Assembly: GCA_015063235.1 (NCBI GenBank)
Contig: SUSW01000022.1
Location: 96,000 to 159,999, forward strand
Length of the DNA: 64,000 nucleotides
Origin: Thermoplasmata archaeon
Lineage (GTDB): Archaea; Thermoplasmatota; Thermoplasmata; Methanomassiliicoccales; Methanomethylophilaceae
Direction of reading: 5' to 3'
In this document: positions 50,379-59,458 of the stretch, piece after piece
Numbering within the stretch: the stretch's first letter is position 1
How the letters are laid out: every line of letters starts with the position of its first letter
Program-made: the position numbers and the translations under genes
The notes under the pieces: generated by a model
What the model saw: only the letters and a program-made list of their open reading frames with translations
The model's database searches: none
Told to the model about the DNA's origin: nothing

Positions 50379-50855
50379 TCACTGAGCAGGCTGGTCAGTT
50401 GTCTGCTCGGGCGTCTGTTCTACACCCATCTCAGCGAGTGCCTTCTTTCTTCCGGAGTTCTGTCCGATGAAGAATCCGATGATGATGGCACCGATCGCGG
50501 CCTGGACTGCGAACAGCAGTGACTCAGTCTCTCCGGGGAGCTCGTAGTCTCCGAAGATTCCGTTCCACCAGGTCTTGTACTCGCGAAGCTGGACGGGGTT
50601 TCCCTTGTCGTCGACCTTCGCAGGGTAGACCATGTAAGGCATTTTACCCTCGTAGACGACCTCTCCTTCGTCCTCGTATACCCAAACAGGGTTTCCATCC
50701 TCGTCGTAGACGGGCTCTCCGGCGATGTCTCCGGCTGCTCCTCCTCCGGCGTCATCGGATCCTCCGAAGTCACCATTGACCAGTGCAAGTGTGCATATGC
50801 ACATGACTGCGATGATAGCGAATCCGACAAGATATACTGTCGTGTCCTTGTTCAT
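50379..50855 (-). CDS. CbiN-like/PDGLE-type cobalt transport accessory protein
   Basis: Two TM segments around an acidic extracytoplasmic loop; position between cbiM and cbiQ. Confidence 0.75.
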   Translation of the reverse strand: MNKDTTVYLVGFAIIAVMCICTLALVNGDFGGSDDAGGGAAGDIAGEPVYDEDGNPVWVYEDEGEVVYEGKMPYMVYPAKVDDKGNPVQLREYKTWWNGIFGDYELPGETESLLFAVQAAIGAIIIGFFIGQNSGRKKALAEMGVEQTPEQTTDQPAQ

Positions 50856-50857
50856 GC

Positions 50858-51544
50858 TCAGACCTCCGTGGAGAACGGATTGAGTTTGTTCTCATCAGCG
50901 ATCTGGAAGATCTCGGGCTTGGCAGTGGACAGGTAGTGGGCGAACATGGCGAAGATGATACCTTCGATGATTGCCAGGGGAACCTGGGTGACTGCGTAGA
51001 CAGAGATAAACTCAGAGAATGACGAAATGAAGTCAGCACCGCTGACGGTCACGACGTTGAGGGTCATCTGGAGTGCGGTGACAACGTATGTCATAAGGTC
51101 AGCGATTGCTGCTGCGCAGAACATGCTGATGAACGGGTTGCCGCCTGCCTTCCTGACAAGCTTCCATACGAGAAGACCGAAGAAGGGTCCGATGATTCCC
51201 ATTGAGACACAGTTCGCTCCGAGCGTTGTGAATCCGCCGTGAGCGAGAAGGAGTGCCTGGAAAATAAGAACGATTGTTGAAAGAACCGCACAGACGCCGA
51301 CTCCGTAGAATACGACTGCGATTCCAGTTCCTGTAGGGTGTGAGCTCGATCCTGTGACCGAGGGCAGTTTAAGTGATGACAGCAGGAAGATGAATGCGCC
51401 TGAGAGTGCGACAGTCATCTTCTGCTCCGGGTGCTCTGCAATGATTTTGCGCAGTTTGATAACACCGATGATGAAGAAAGGTGCCATAACTACGAACCAT
51501 ACAACGCACCACATAGGGTCAAGATAACCTTCCATTATGTGCAT
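50858..51544 (-). CDS. cbiM: Cobalt/nickel substrate-binding component CbiM
   Basis: MHIMEGYLDPMWCVVWF (metal-binding N-terminus) and SSHPTGTGIAVVFYGVGVCAVLSTIVLIFQALLLAHGGFTTLGANCVSMGIIGP. Confidence 0.95.
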   Translation of the reverse strand: MHIMEGYLDPMWCVVWFVVMAPFFIIGVIKLRKIIAEHPEQKMTVALSGAFIFLLSSLKLPSVTGSSSHPTGTGIAVVFYGVGVCAVLSTIVLIFQALLLAHGGFTTLGANCVSMGIIGPFFGLLVWKLVRKAGGNPFISMFCAAAIADLMTYVVTALQMTLNVVTVSGADFISSFSEFISVYAVTQVPLAIIEGIIFAMFAHYLSTAKPEIFQIADENKLNPFSTEV

Positions 51545-51802
51545 TTGTACACCATCCGAATATGTGACCGTTCCCGATGGAACGATTATTCAATCAAGTT
51601 AGATTGATTCTACTCGATTGGATGAGCAATCCAGGATTGTGTATAAAATAATTGTTTTAAAATATTGACCATTGGCGGATAAAATACACATTATATTTAG
51701 GATTAACTAAAAAATTTAAATAACATTTATAAAAATTATACTATTTGGTACAATAAAATTGACATATTATTTATGACATTAATTAGAATAATTCCAATCA
51801 GT

Positions 51803-51822
51803 TATGTCCAAAATAGGACATA
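51803..51822. promoter_or_regulatory. Operator-like palindrome TATGTCC-aaaata-GGACATA
   Basis: 7-bp perfect inverted repeat in AT-rich region between cbiM and tRNA-Asn. Confidence 0.4.
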
Positions 51823-51997
51823 GATTCCAACTGGTTTTGTCCACGCAACAGCTTATACTGAACAAAGCAACGATGGCACTGAAAATATGAGAATTCAAAG
51901 AATCATCCTTAACAAAAAGTCCGAACGACATCTGCAGATACCGTCCGACCTCCCCGAATACTATTAATACGAGTCCATCATTCCAAGCAATACTAAG

Positions 51998-52073
51998 GCC
52001 GCTGTAGCTCAGTAGGTAGAGCGTGTGACTGTTAATCACAAGGTCCTCGGTTCAAATCCGTGCGGCGGCGCCA
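51998..52073 (+). tRNA. tRNA-Asn(GTT), CCA encoded
   Basis: Cloverleaf: GCCGCTG/CGGCGGC acceptor, anticodon loop CTGTTAA, T-loop TTCAAAT. Confidence 0.93.
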
Positions 52074-52133
52074 TTCTTCTTCAGCATCATCCTTTGGACA
52101 ATCACTTTATCCTTCTACCCTCTCCACCCCACC

Positions 52134-52739
52134 ATGGTGAAGAACGATATCGTCTCCAAAGAATGCGTCGAAGCCTGTTTAGAAATCTTCGACAGCATAC
52201 GTTCCGAATTGGCACTAACCCCTGGAGAAGGATCGCTCCTCGAAACTTTGGCGGCCAGCGGCATCGAGATGGCAGACTGCTATCGCAAGGATGCGAAGAA
52301 CTTCATTGAAATGAATGACTATACCACAGCATTCGCAGCCATCAACTATGCGCATGCATGGATCGGTTGTTTCACTGAACTGGGACTGTTCGATTCTGAA
52401 CCGGGTGACGAACTTTACAAGCGTCTGGAGAGCTATGAAGATAAAGACGGCTCTGCGATCTCCGACGAGAAGATGGCCAAATATCTGGATATAACGACAA
52501 AGGCTAGGAAAAAACTGAAGATCGCTTCTCCTGTGAGATCCTTCGACAGAAGATTGGCACTGCATTTTCTGGACACTTCGGAATCCTACTTCAAGGATGC
52601 TATAGATTACCGCAGGGACGATGATTACGTAAGGGCATTCGCTGCTGTCAACTATGCACATGCATGGCTCGACGGAGGAGCAAGGATAGGGCTGTTCGAC
52701 GTTGAGGAAGACGACGTTCTGTTCACACTTTTTGAGTAA
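52134..52739 (+). CDS. Protein with two tandem DUF357-like domains
   Basis: Two copies: DYTTAFAAINYAHAWIGCFTELGLFD and DYVRAFAAVNYAHAWLDGGARIGLFD. Confidence 0.82.
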   Translation: MVKNDIVSKECVEACLEIFDSIRSELALTPGEGSLLETLAASGIEMADCYRKDAKNFIEMNDYTTAFAAINYAHAWIGCFTELGLFDSEPGDELYKRLESYEDKDGSAISDEKMAKYLDITTKARKKLKIASPVRSFDRRLALHFLDTSESYFKDAIDYRRDDDYVRAFAAVNYAHAWLDGGARIGLFDVEEDDVLFTLFE

Positions 52740-52774
52740 CACTTATTCTTAAATCGTGTTACTTAACTCGTCCA

Positions 52775-53638
52775 TCAGATTCTTGAGACCGAAATCTTTC
52801 CCGAATACGTACCGCAGGATATGACGGCAGCACTAGGGAACATTTCCTTCATCTCGTCCGCAGAGGCTGTGGTAAAGATGCTGTTCCCCAGCATGCACAT
52901 CCCCGCTTCATGGCCTGCATCCCTTATGATGCACAGCGCAGTCCTGATCTCATCGGATTCCAACCCGGTGCTCTCAGAGAAATGATTGGAGGCTTTGAAC
53001 AGCCCTTCCATACTGGCCATGGAATTGAGCATCCTGATAGCCGCATCCCCCTCGATGGCGATCTTCTCCATCAGAGTGTTGTCAGATAGGACGGTCCCTG
53101 TCTTCAGAGGCTCTTTGAACACTACGACAGTCAGGCTCCCCGGATCGATACCAGAGTCCGAGACCTTGCCTGTCACACCTGGGGCGCCCGGCACATCCCT
53201 GACGGGAACCGGATATTCCGAATCCATTGCCAAAAGGTCCCCTAGACCCCCGCCCATGGTACACTCCATGGTATGTGTCGCTATCGCCGCATCCTTGCGA
53301 TCCATCCCCAGGATATCGGCGGCACAGAGCGTCGCTGCGTATGTTCCTGATGCACTGGCACCGAATCCCTGTTCCAACGGAAGGTCATGCTTCAGCCTGA
53401 TCTCCAGCCCGTGACCGGGACACATGGATTCTATCGCCGCACGGGTGATCTCCGCATCGCATCTCTTCCCGTTGATGCAGATGTTTATTTTGTCGTCATC
53501 CCGCTCCCAAACGGTCGCAGTGCAGCCCTTGTCGAGCCTGAACCCGAATCCCTTCGAACCGGTAGTCAGGGGATCGTCGGTCCTGAAAGGTCTGAAAACG
53601 CACGAGATATGCCCCGGGACAAACGCTTTAGCTTTCAT
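52775..53638 (-). CDS. Pantoate kinase (GHMP family)
   Basis: LPLEQGFGASASGTYAATLCAADILG; adjacent to coaBC. Confidence 0.85.
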   Translation of the reverse strand: MKAKAFVPGHISCVFRPFRTDDPLTTGSKGFGFRLDKGCTATVWERDDDKINICINGKRCDAEITRAAIESMCPGHGLEIRLKHDLPLEQGFGASASGTYAATLCAADILGMDRKDAAIATHTMECTMGGGLGDLLAMDSEYPVPVRDVPGAPGVTGKVSDSGIDPGSLTVVVFKEPLKTGTVLSDNTLMEKIAIEGDAAIRMLNSMASMEGLFKASNHFSESTGLESDEIRTALCIIRDAGHEAGMCMLGNSIFTTASADEMKEMFPSAAVISCGTYSGKISVSRI

Positions 53639-54828
53639 TCGCCACCGAAATACTGATCCAGGATTTCCCCGGCAATCTCTTTCTTGGAGCCGGTAATAAC
53701 GTCCTCGAAGTCCTCTCTGACCATTATCACCGAAATCTCCTCTTTTCCTGCTGAATCTATGTCATTGGCGACGACCGCATACAACCCGTACTCGCTGAGA
53801 CGGGAACGTGCCTTCTTGATCAGCTGGTCCTCCGTCAGTCCCGACTCGGCCTTGAACCCGACAACGGTCTTGCATCTGGATGTGATCATAGGAAGTATCT
53901 TCGGTGCGGGATCCAGATCCAGCGTCAGATCGGAATCGCTTGATATCTTTCCGTCCCTGACCTCCCTGAGCTTGAAATCTGACAGGGCCGCCGGTACTAT
54001 GACGATATCGTGGTCTATCTCCTCGGTCAACTCCGCCAGATCTTCGACGCTGTTGAAACGTACCGTGGGAATGTATTCAGGAAGCGTGACGCTGCACGCG
54101 CCCATCCAGAGCTCCGTATCCGCCCCTCTTTCGAATGCCGCCTCGGCCAGATCCTTGGCCATCATTCCCGTGGAACGGTTGGAGATCAGCCTCATTGAGT
54201 CTATTGGCTCCTCGCTGCGTCCTCCGATAATGAGGACCTTCTTGCCCTTGATCGGACTGTTAGCGAGAATCCTCTTAACGTTCGCCACTACCTCATCGGT
54301 TGGAGCCACCTTTGCCCTCCCGTCTTTGATACGGGGGCCGATGAAATGGACTCCCCATGAATCCAATTTCTCGATGTTTTCCCTGACAGCAGGATTATCG
54401 TACATCGCCTGATGCATCGCAGGGGCGATAGCGACAGGTACGCCTGAGCCCAATGCGACCGTTGCCATCGATGTGACTGTCGTATCGTCGATGCCGTTTG
54501 CGATCTTGGATATGGTATTGGCCGTCGCAGGGTAAATCAGAAGCAGGTCTGCCTTATCATCACCGTTGAGCATCGTAACATGCTCCGTGAGCCCTGAAAG
54601 CTCCGTAACAGGCTTGTAACCTGATGCGAATTCCAGCGCATCGGGCGTCACCAGCTTCAACGCCTCCGCGGTCATCACCGGGATCACGTCTGCCCCATAC
54701 CTTACCAGTTCTCTGATGGTGCCGAAACACTCGACAGCGGCTATACTGCCTGTTATCCCCATCACAATGGTCTTTCCGGCCAGGAACTCCCCTTTCTCAC
54801 AGAATATCTCGTCCGATGGATGTGTCAC
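53635..54828 (-). CDS. coaBC: Phosphopantothenoylcysteine decarboxylase/phosphopantothenate--cysteine ligase
   Basis: MGITGSIAAVECFGTIRELVRYGADVIPVMT; LIYPATANTISKIANGI; ISNRSTGMMAKDLAEAAFERGADTELW. Confidence 0.93.
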   Translation of the reverse strand: MTHPSDEIFCEKGEFLAGKTIVMGITGSIAAVECFGTIRELVRYGADVIPVMTAEALKLVTPDALEFASGYKPVTELSGLTEHVTMLNGDDKADLLLIYPATANTISKIANGIDDTTVTSMATVALGSGVPVAIAPAMHQAMYDNPAVRENIEKLDSWGVHFIGPRIKDGRAKVAPTDEVVANVKRILANSPIKGKKVLIIGGRSEEPIDSMRLISNRSTGMMAKDLAEAAFERGADTELWMGACSVTLPEYIPTVRFNSVEDLAELTEEIDHDIVIVPAALSDFKLREVRDGKISSDSDLTLDLDPAPKILPMITSRCKTVVGFKAESGLTEDQLIKKARSRLSEYGLYAVVANDIDSAGKEEISVIMVREDFEDVITGSKKEIAGEILDQYFGGE

Positions 54829-55451
54829 TGTATCACCGCCTCGATTATCTCCATAGCTTTCTTGAATACTTCATCCCGGGTCATCGACGCGTCCACCACA
54901 TCAAAACCGTATTGCTCTGCCAGGTACAGGTAGTTGCTGCGCACCTGCTTCTGGAAATCCAGCCTCTCGAACTTGCTGATCTCCTCTCCGCGGGTACCCA
55001 CACGACCCATGCCCACCTCCGGATCTATATCCAGGAGTATGATGGCATCCGGTATGTCGATGAATTCATCGTTGATCCTGATAAGCCAATCCATCTCGGA
55101 AGCGTCTCCGTCCAAACGTGCCGATTGATATGCTACCGTGGATGCGAAGTACCTGTCGCACAGGACTATCTTGCCCTGGGAGACCTGCTCCTGTATCCAT
55201 TCGGTATGATCGTTACGGTCGGCCACGAACAGCAGCGCCTCCGTCCTCTGAGAGATTTCGCCTGCAGATCCACTGCGTATGAACGCCCCGATACCCTCAT
55301 GAGTGGGCTCGGCGGTGAGGACCGCATCCTTGCCGCGTCCCCTCAGTTCCTCCGATATGCGCTCGCACAGAGTCGATTTTCCTGCTCCGTCTGCACCTTC
55401 AAAGACGATGAATGCTCCGCTCATCGGAGCCAAGGATAAGTTTCTGGACAT
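54825..55451 (-). CDS. tmk: Thymidylate kinase
   Basis: FIVFEGADGAGKSTLCERISEEL; CDRYFASTVAYQSARLDGD. Confidence 0.93.
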   Translation of the reverse strand: MSRNLSLAPMSGAFIVFEGADGAGKSTLCERISEELRGRGKDAVLTAEPTHEGIGAFIRSGSAGEISQRTEALLFVADRNDHTEWIQEQVSQGKIVLCDRYFASTVAYQSARLDGDASEMDWLIRINDEFIDIPDAIILLDIDPEVGMGRVGTRGEEISKFERLDFQKQVRSNYLYLAEQYGFDVVDASMTRDEVFKKAMEIIEAVIQ

Positions 55452-55486
55452 ATAATGCCGACGAACGAAGACGTACTAGAATTCGT

Positions 55487-55912
55487 TCAGAGCTCCATCC
55501 AAACATGTTCTATCCCGTCATCCCAGAACTCCTCCGAAACGACTCTGAAACCAAACTTCTCGTAGAATCCTATAGCGTAGATCTGAGCCTCCAGGATGAC
55601 CCGCTTGGCATCCTTATTCTCCCGAATCCATTCGAGACAGAATTCCATGATGTCCCTGCCGTAGCCCTGCCCGCGGACGGTGGTGATTACGCGACCGATA
55701 CGTACAGTGCTTCCCCCCTCGTCTACGATACGGGCATAGGCCAGAATCCTGCCCGAATCCCTTATGAAAAGATGCTGCGCCCCCGGATCCGCCCCGTCTA
55801 TCTCCGAATATGGGCATTTCTGCTCCACCACGAATATGTCCACCCTGGCCTTCAGGATATCGTAAAGCTCCATATTGGATAACTGGTCAAAACTCTTGGA
55901 GACCCGTTCCAT
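55487..55912 (-). CDS. GNAT-family N-acetyltransferase (ElaA-like)
   Basis: YDILKARVDIFVVEQKCPYSEIDGADPGAQHLF; IGRVITTVRGQGYGRDIME. Confidence 0.88.
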   Translation of the reverse strand: MERVSKSFDQLSNMELYDILKARVDIFVVEQKCPYSEIDGADPGAQHLFIRDSGRILAYARIVDEGGSTVRIGRVITTVRGQGYGRDIMEFCLEWIRENKDAKRVILEAQIYAIGFYEKFGFRVVSEEFWDDGIEHVWMEL

Positions 55913-55915
55913 AGA

Positions 55916-56317
55916 TCATTCCCTGGAGGTCCTGCGTTTGAGTAGAGCGAGAACGGAATCCAGCGATTCCACGTCCTTCGCGAATGGACGCGTCAGCGCT
56001 GCAAGGTCCCTGCGGATGGTGTCGTCATATTCCACACCCAATGTGGAAAGATTATCCCTGAGATCGTGTGCCAGTATGCCGCCTCTGCGATCCCAGTCGG
56101 TCAGGATCACTGCTTTCTTTCCGGCCTTCCAGACATATTCGGATGCCCTTACGGCCCCACCTACCACCTGCACACAGCATATGTCCCCGCTGATCCCTAT
56201 GCTTTCCAACGCAGCGACATCCTTGTGTCCCTCTACCAGGATCACATGATCGGAGGCCAACTGAGACAGCCTGAAAATGACTTCGCTTATCTCATCCAAT
56301 CTGTCGGCATCGTTCAT
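55916..56317 (-). CDS. Toprim-domain protein
   Basis: VILVEGHKDVAALESIGISGDI ... VILTDWDRRGG toprim motifs. Confidence 0.83.
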   Translation of the reverse strand: MNDADRLDEISEVIFRLSQLASDHVILVEGHKDVAALESIGISGDICCVQVVGGAVRASEYVWKAGKKAVILTDWDRRGGILAHDLRDNLSTLGVEYDDTIRRDLAALTRPFAKDVESLDSVLALLKRRTSRE

Positions 56318-56612
56318 TTACTGCTTCCTCCAATGCGTCCATGATCGCTCCGGGATCGCCGGTTATGGTCACGGTCTTCTGATGGCTGGTCGAACCTGAT
56401 GTGACCTTAGACTTACAACGCGTTATCTCCCTAAAATAAGATTCTACTTCCTTGTTCGCGCGTCCATCCAACGGCGGGGACTTCACACGGAGGATCGCCC
56501 TCTTCCTCCACTCATCGAAGCCCTCCAATCCAGATCTGTTGGAGCGGGGGGAAACTAGGACATCGACCTCCACCCCGTCCTGCTTCACCCTGGAAACATC
56601 CGCTACCCTCAT
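56292..56612 (-). CDS. DUF167 family protein
   Basis: VDVLVSPRSNRSGLEGFDEWRKRAILRVKSPPLDGRANKEVESYF...KSKVTSGSTSHQKTVTI. Confidence 0.88.
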   Translation of the reverse strand: MRVADVSRVKQDGVEVDVLVSPRSNRSGLEGFDEWRKRAILRVKSPPLDGRANKEVESYFREITRCKSKVTSGSTSHQKTVTITGDPGAIMDALEEAVNERCRQIG

Positions 56613-56664
56613 CGCCTCCCCTATCGACGAACACTTTATTTCATGCCTCGCTTATGTGCTCCCG

Positions 56665-57480
56665 ATGAGCCCTGTACTGCAACCTATGACTTTCGATGAC
56701 CTCTGTCAGATCCACAGAGAGGAGATGAAAGCCAGAGCGTTGACCCCCTGCAGACCGGATCTTTACAGGGCCATGGCAGATCTTTTGAACAGACTGCGCC
56801 AGGACTATGACAGACAGATTGCGATAGACCCTGATTCCGTTATGAGCGAGGGAGCCAACCTCCGGAGGAAGAACGCAGACAGCATCAGCAAGGTCATAAT
56901 AAGTCTCAGGACGAAGAAGGTATGCAACAAGGCCATACTTTCAGCGGACGGCGGGAACGAACAGCTTGATGCTCTGACCCCTGAGGAGCGCGATCTCTAC
57001 GACCAGATGGTATCGGTCGCCAAGAGACACATGTCGACGGTGGACCGCATCAGAGGAAAGAAGACGATAGATACACACATCGATGAACCCATAATCCAAA
57101 AGCCCGCAGAACCCATTCCTGAAAGGATTCCCGAACCTGAAACTGTCCCGCAACCGGAGCCCGAGATGGAAGAGATTCCGTTCGTGGACGATACTCCGGA
57201 GATGTTCGATGAACCCATCATGGAGGAGAGCTTCGACGATGTTCCGGAACCGGAGGAGATGTCCCCGCAAGAGCCGGCTGTGCACGAAGATGTCCAAGAG
57301 ACGCCGAAGGAACCTGTCATGACAGACTGTATCGTGCTGCGCGTCCTCGAAGATCTTCCGCCCTTCGTAGGACCCGACCGGGACTATGAACTTCACAAGG
57401 AAGACGTTGTCACCCTGCCAGCGCCGATGGCGATGGCCCTGATAAACTCCAATAAGGCCGTGGCGGTCAATCCACTTTGA
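56665..57480 (+). CDS. GINS-like replication protein with long acidic/proline linker
   Basis: MTFDDLCQIHREEMKARALTPCRPDLYRAMADLLNRLR Gins51-type N-domain; small C-terminal beta domain after the linker; start MSPVLQPM. Confidence 0.75.
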   Translation: MSPVLQPMTFDDLCQIHREEMKARALTPCRPDLYRAMADLLNRLRQDYDRQIAIDPDSVMSEGANLRRKNADSISKVIISLRTKKVCNKAILSADGGNEQLDALTPEERDLYDQMVSVAKRHMSTVDRIRGKKTIDTHIDEPIIQKPAEPIPERIPEPETVPQPEPEMEEIPFVDDTPEMFDEPIMEESFDDVPEPEEMSPQEPAVHEDVQETPKEPVMTDCIVLRVLEDLPPFVGPDRDYELHKEDVVTLPAPMAMALINSNKAVAVNPL

Positions 57481-58231
57481 TCGTCCTCGTATCCCCGGGG
57501 AACTCGAGACAGTCGATCTTCATCCTTCTGATACCTGTACCGTCAGAGACCGCCTGCCTCGCCGTATCGGGAGTGTTGTTGGTCTTGCTGAGGTGTGCCA
57601 GGAATATCTTTCTGTGCGCATTCCCGTCCATCGTGCGTTTCAGGGCTATGGCGGTATCGAGATTGTTCATATGTCCATGATCGCTCCCGATCAGGGTCTT
57701 GAGACTGTATGGATAGGGGCCGTTCACAAGCATGTCTAGATCGTAATTGGCCTCGACCACAGCAACGTCCGCCAATGAGAGGGCATGATCGATCTGGAAC
57801 GAGAACTTGCCGGTATCTGTGCACACCAGGACCCTTTTATCGCCCACTTCCGTAAAGTAACAGTTCGGCTCGACTGCGTTATGGGAGGTAGGAAGAGGGG
57901 TTACATGGAACTGCCCGATATCTATGTGATTATTCGACCGGTATACCCAATGCTGGACGTTGCCGAGATTTGATGCGTTGAAAGTAGCCTCGTTCGCCAC
58001 TATCGGAATGTCGAGCTTCCTAGCGGTGGCACCTGCTCCGGAAACGTGGTCCGAATGCTCGTGAGTTATCAGGATGGCTTTCAGCATATCCTTGTCCACG
58101 CCTTCCTTCTCCATCAGGGAGAGGATGCGCCGGCAGCTTATTCCAGCATCTATCATAATCGCCTCGCCGTCGGATTCGATGACAGTGCAATTGCCATCGC
58201 TTCCGCTGGCGAGTACATGGACCTCCATCAT
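57467..58231 (-). CDS. MBL-fold metallohydrolase (YycJ/WalJ-like)
   Basis: LASGSDGNCTVIESDGEAIMIDAGIS; ILITHEHSDHVSG. Confidence 0.9.
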   Translation of the reverse strand: MMEVHVLASGSDGNCTVIESDGEAIMIDAGISCRRILSLMEKEGVDKDMLKAILITHEHSDHVSGAGATARKLDIPIVANEATFNASNLGNVQHWVYRSNNHIDIGQFHVTPLPTSHNAVEPNCYFTEVGDKRVLVCTDTGKFSFQIDHALSLADVAVVEANYDLDMLVNGPYPYSLKTLIGSDHGHMNNLDTAIALKRTMDGNAHRKIFLAHLSKTNNTPDTARQAVSDGTGIRRMKIDCLEFPGDTRTIKVD

Positions 58232-58234
58232 CCT

Positions 58235-58720
58235 TCAGACCTTGCTCTTGTAGAGGGAGAAGATGATGTCGCCTCTCGAGATGATGCCTACGAGTACCCC
58301 CTTCTCTAGGACGGGGATACGGTTTATTCCCAAGGTGAGCATGGTCCTGAGCACCTCTATGATGTTCGCATCGGGAGAGGTGGTCATTACCGAATGGATC
58401 ATGAGAGTAGACATCCGTATGTTCGAAATCTCCTCCACGATGGCATTGAGCTTCTCGTTGGAGTTGTCCTCAGCATCCATTGAATACTCCAGAAGATTGC
58501 AGTCGACATCCTCTTTCTGAAGTTTCGTCTGATACTTCATGATGGTTGTGAGGATATCGTTCTCGCTGACGAATCCCAGAAGGTGGTTCTTGTTATCGAC
58601 GATAGGCGCTCCTGATACATTCTCCAGAGCTAGCTTCTTCGCTGCTTTCCTGATTGTATCGTCGGGACGCAGAGTCAGGACCTCTGTCGTCATCAAATCC
58701 CTTACCTTCAATTTAGACAT
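58235..58720 (-). CDS. CBS-domain protein (two CBS motifs)
   Basis: VRDLMTTEVLTLRPDDTIRKAAKKLALENVSGAPIVDNKNHLLGFVSENDI. Confidence 0.92.
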   Translation of the reverse strand: MSKLKVRDLMTTEVLTLRPDDTIRKAAKKLALENVSGAPIVDNKNHLLGFVSENDILTTIMKYQTKLQKEDVDCNLLEYSMDAEDNSNEKLNAIVEEISNIRMSTLMIHSVMTTSPDANIIEVLRTMLTLGINRIPVLEKGVLVGIISRGDIIFSLYKSKV

Positions 58721-58820
58721 CAGAGGCTAAATCGGTGAGCATGATATAAAGGGTTCTCCGAGCTGCTGATGCGAAACTTACCATATACCCGAATTACGGG
58801 CTCGGATGGAGTTTAAAGGA

Positions 58821-58849
58821 CGGACACGGGAAAGAAATAACCGTGTCCG
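58821..58849 (-). terminator. Hairpin CGGACACGG...CCGTGTCCG
   Basis: 9-bp stem, 11-nt loop, downstream of the H1-like gene. Confidence 0.5.
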
Positions 58850-58867
58850 CCCTGCGATCGTTAGCGA

Positions 58868-59335
58868 TCAGTGTTTCTTCTGAATCTTTCCGTCCTTCTT
58901 CTGCCTGACGACGTTGGAATCCTGATTCTTGGCGACGGTCTTGGCATACTTCTCCGCCTCTGCCTTCGTATCGAAGAGCTTGAGTGCCTTGGAAGCATTA
59001 GCCTTCTTGACCTGCCATCCTCCGTCAGGATGGGGTGAGACGAAATATGCGCCGGATTTGGGCTTGGAATCTTCGTCCTTGGCTGCGGCCTTCTTAACGG
59101 GTTCCTTTTTAGGAGCTGCCTTCTTGGGGGCCTCCTTCTTAACGGGTTCCTTCTTGGCGACGGTCTTCTTGGCAGGCTCCTTCTTGGGGGCTGCTTTTTT
59201 GGCAGGTTCCTTCTTGGGAGCTGCCTTCTTGGGGGCATCCTTTGTTGCTGCCTCCTTCTTGGGAGCAGCCTTCTTAGGCTCTTCCTTCTTAGCAGGTGCT
59301 TCTGTCTTCTCCTTCTTCTTAATGCCTAGTACCAT
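58868..59335 (-). CDS. Histone H1-like Lys/Ala/Pro-rich protein with C-terminal DUF2188-like domain
   Basis: KKEPAKKAAPKKEPAKKTVAKKEP repeats; AYFVSPHPDGGWQVKKANASKALKLFDTKAEAEKYAKTVAKNQDSNVVRQKKDGKIQ. Confidence 0.85.
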   Translation of the reverse strand: MVLGIKKKEKTEAPAKKEEPKKAAPKKEAATKDAPKKAAPKKEPAKKAAPKKEPAKKTVAKKEPVKKEAPKKAAPKKEPVKKAAAKDEDSKPKSGAYFVSPHPDGGWQVKKANASKALKLFDTKAEAEKYAKTVAKNQDSNVVRQKKDGKIQKKH

Positions 59336-59458
59336 AAGTAATGAAACGTACTCTTTATAACTAAAAAGTATCGACAGAAATTGGATGAATGGACCAATCT
59401 AGTGTGTAAATTCCTGCCTGCGATATAATTATTAACCGCAAATCATGCATCGACAATC

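Noticed and set aside
58868-59335. Lys-rich repeat region considered as a DNA tandem repeat or CRISPR-like array
   Set aside because: Periodicity is explained by AKKEP-type codon repeats in a continuous reading frame; no spacer/repeat structure
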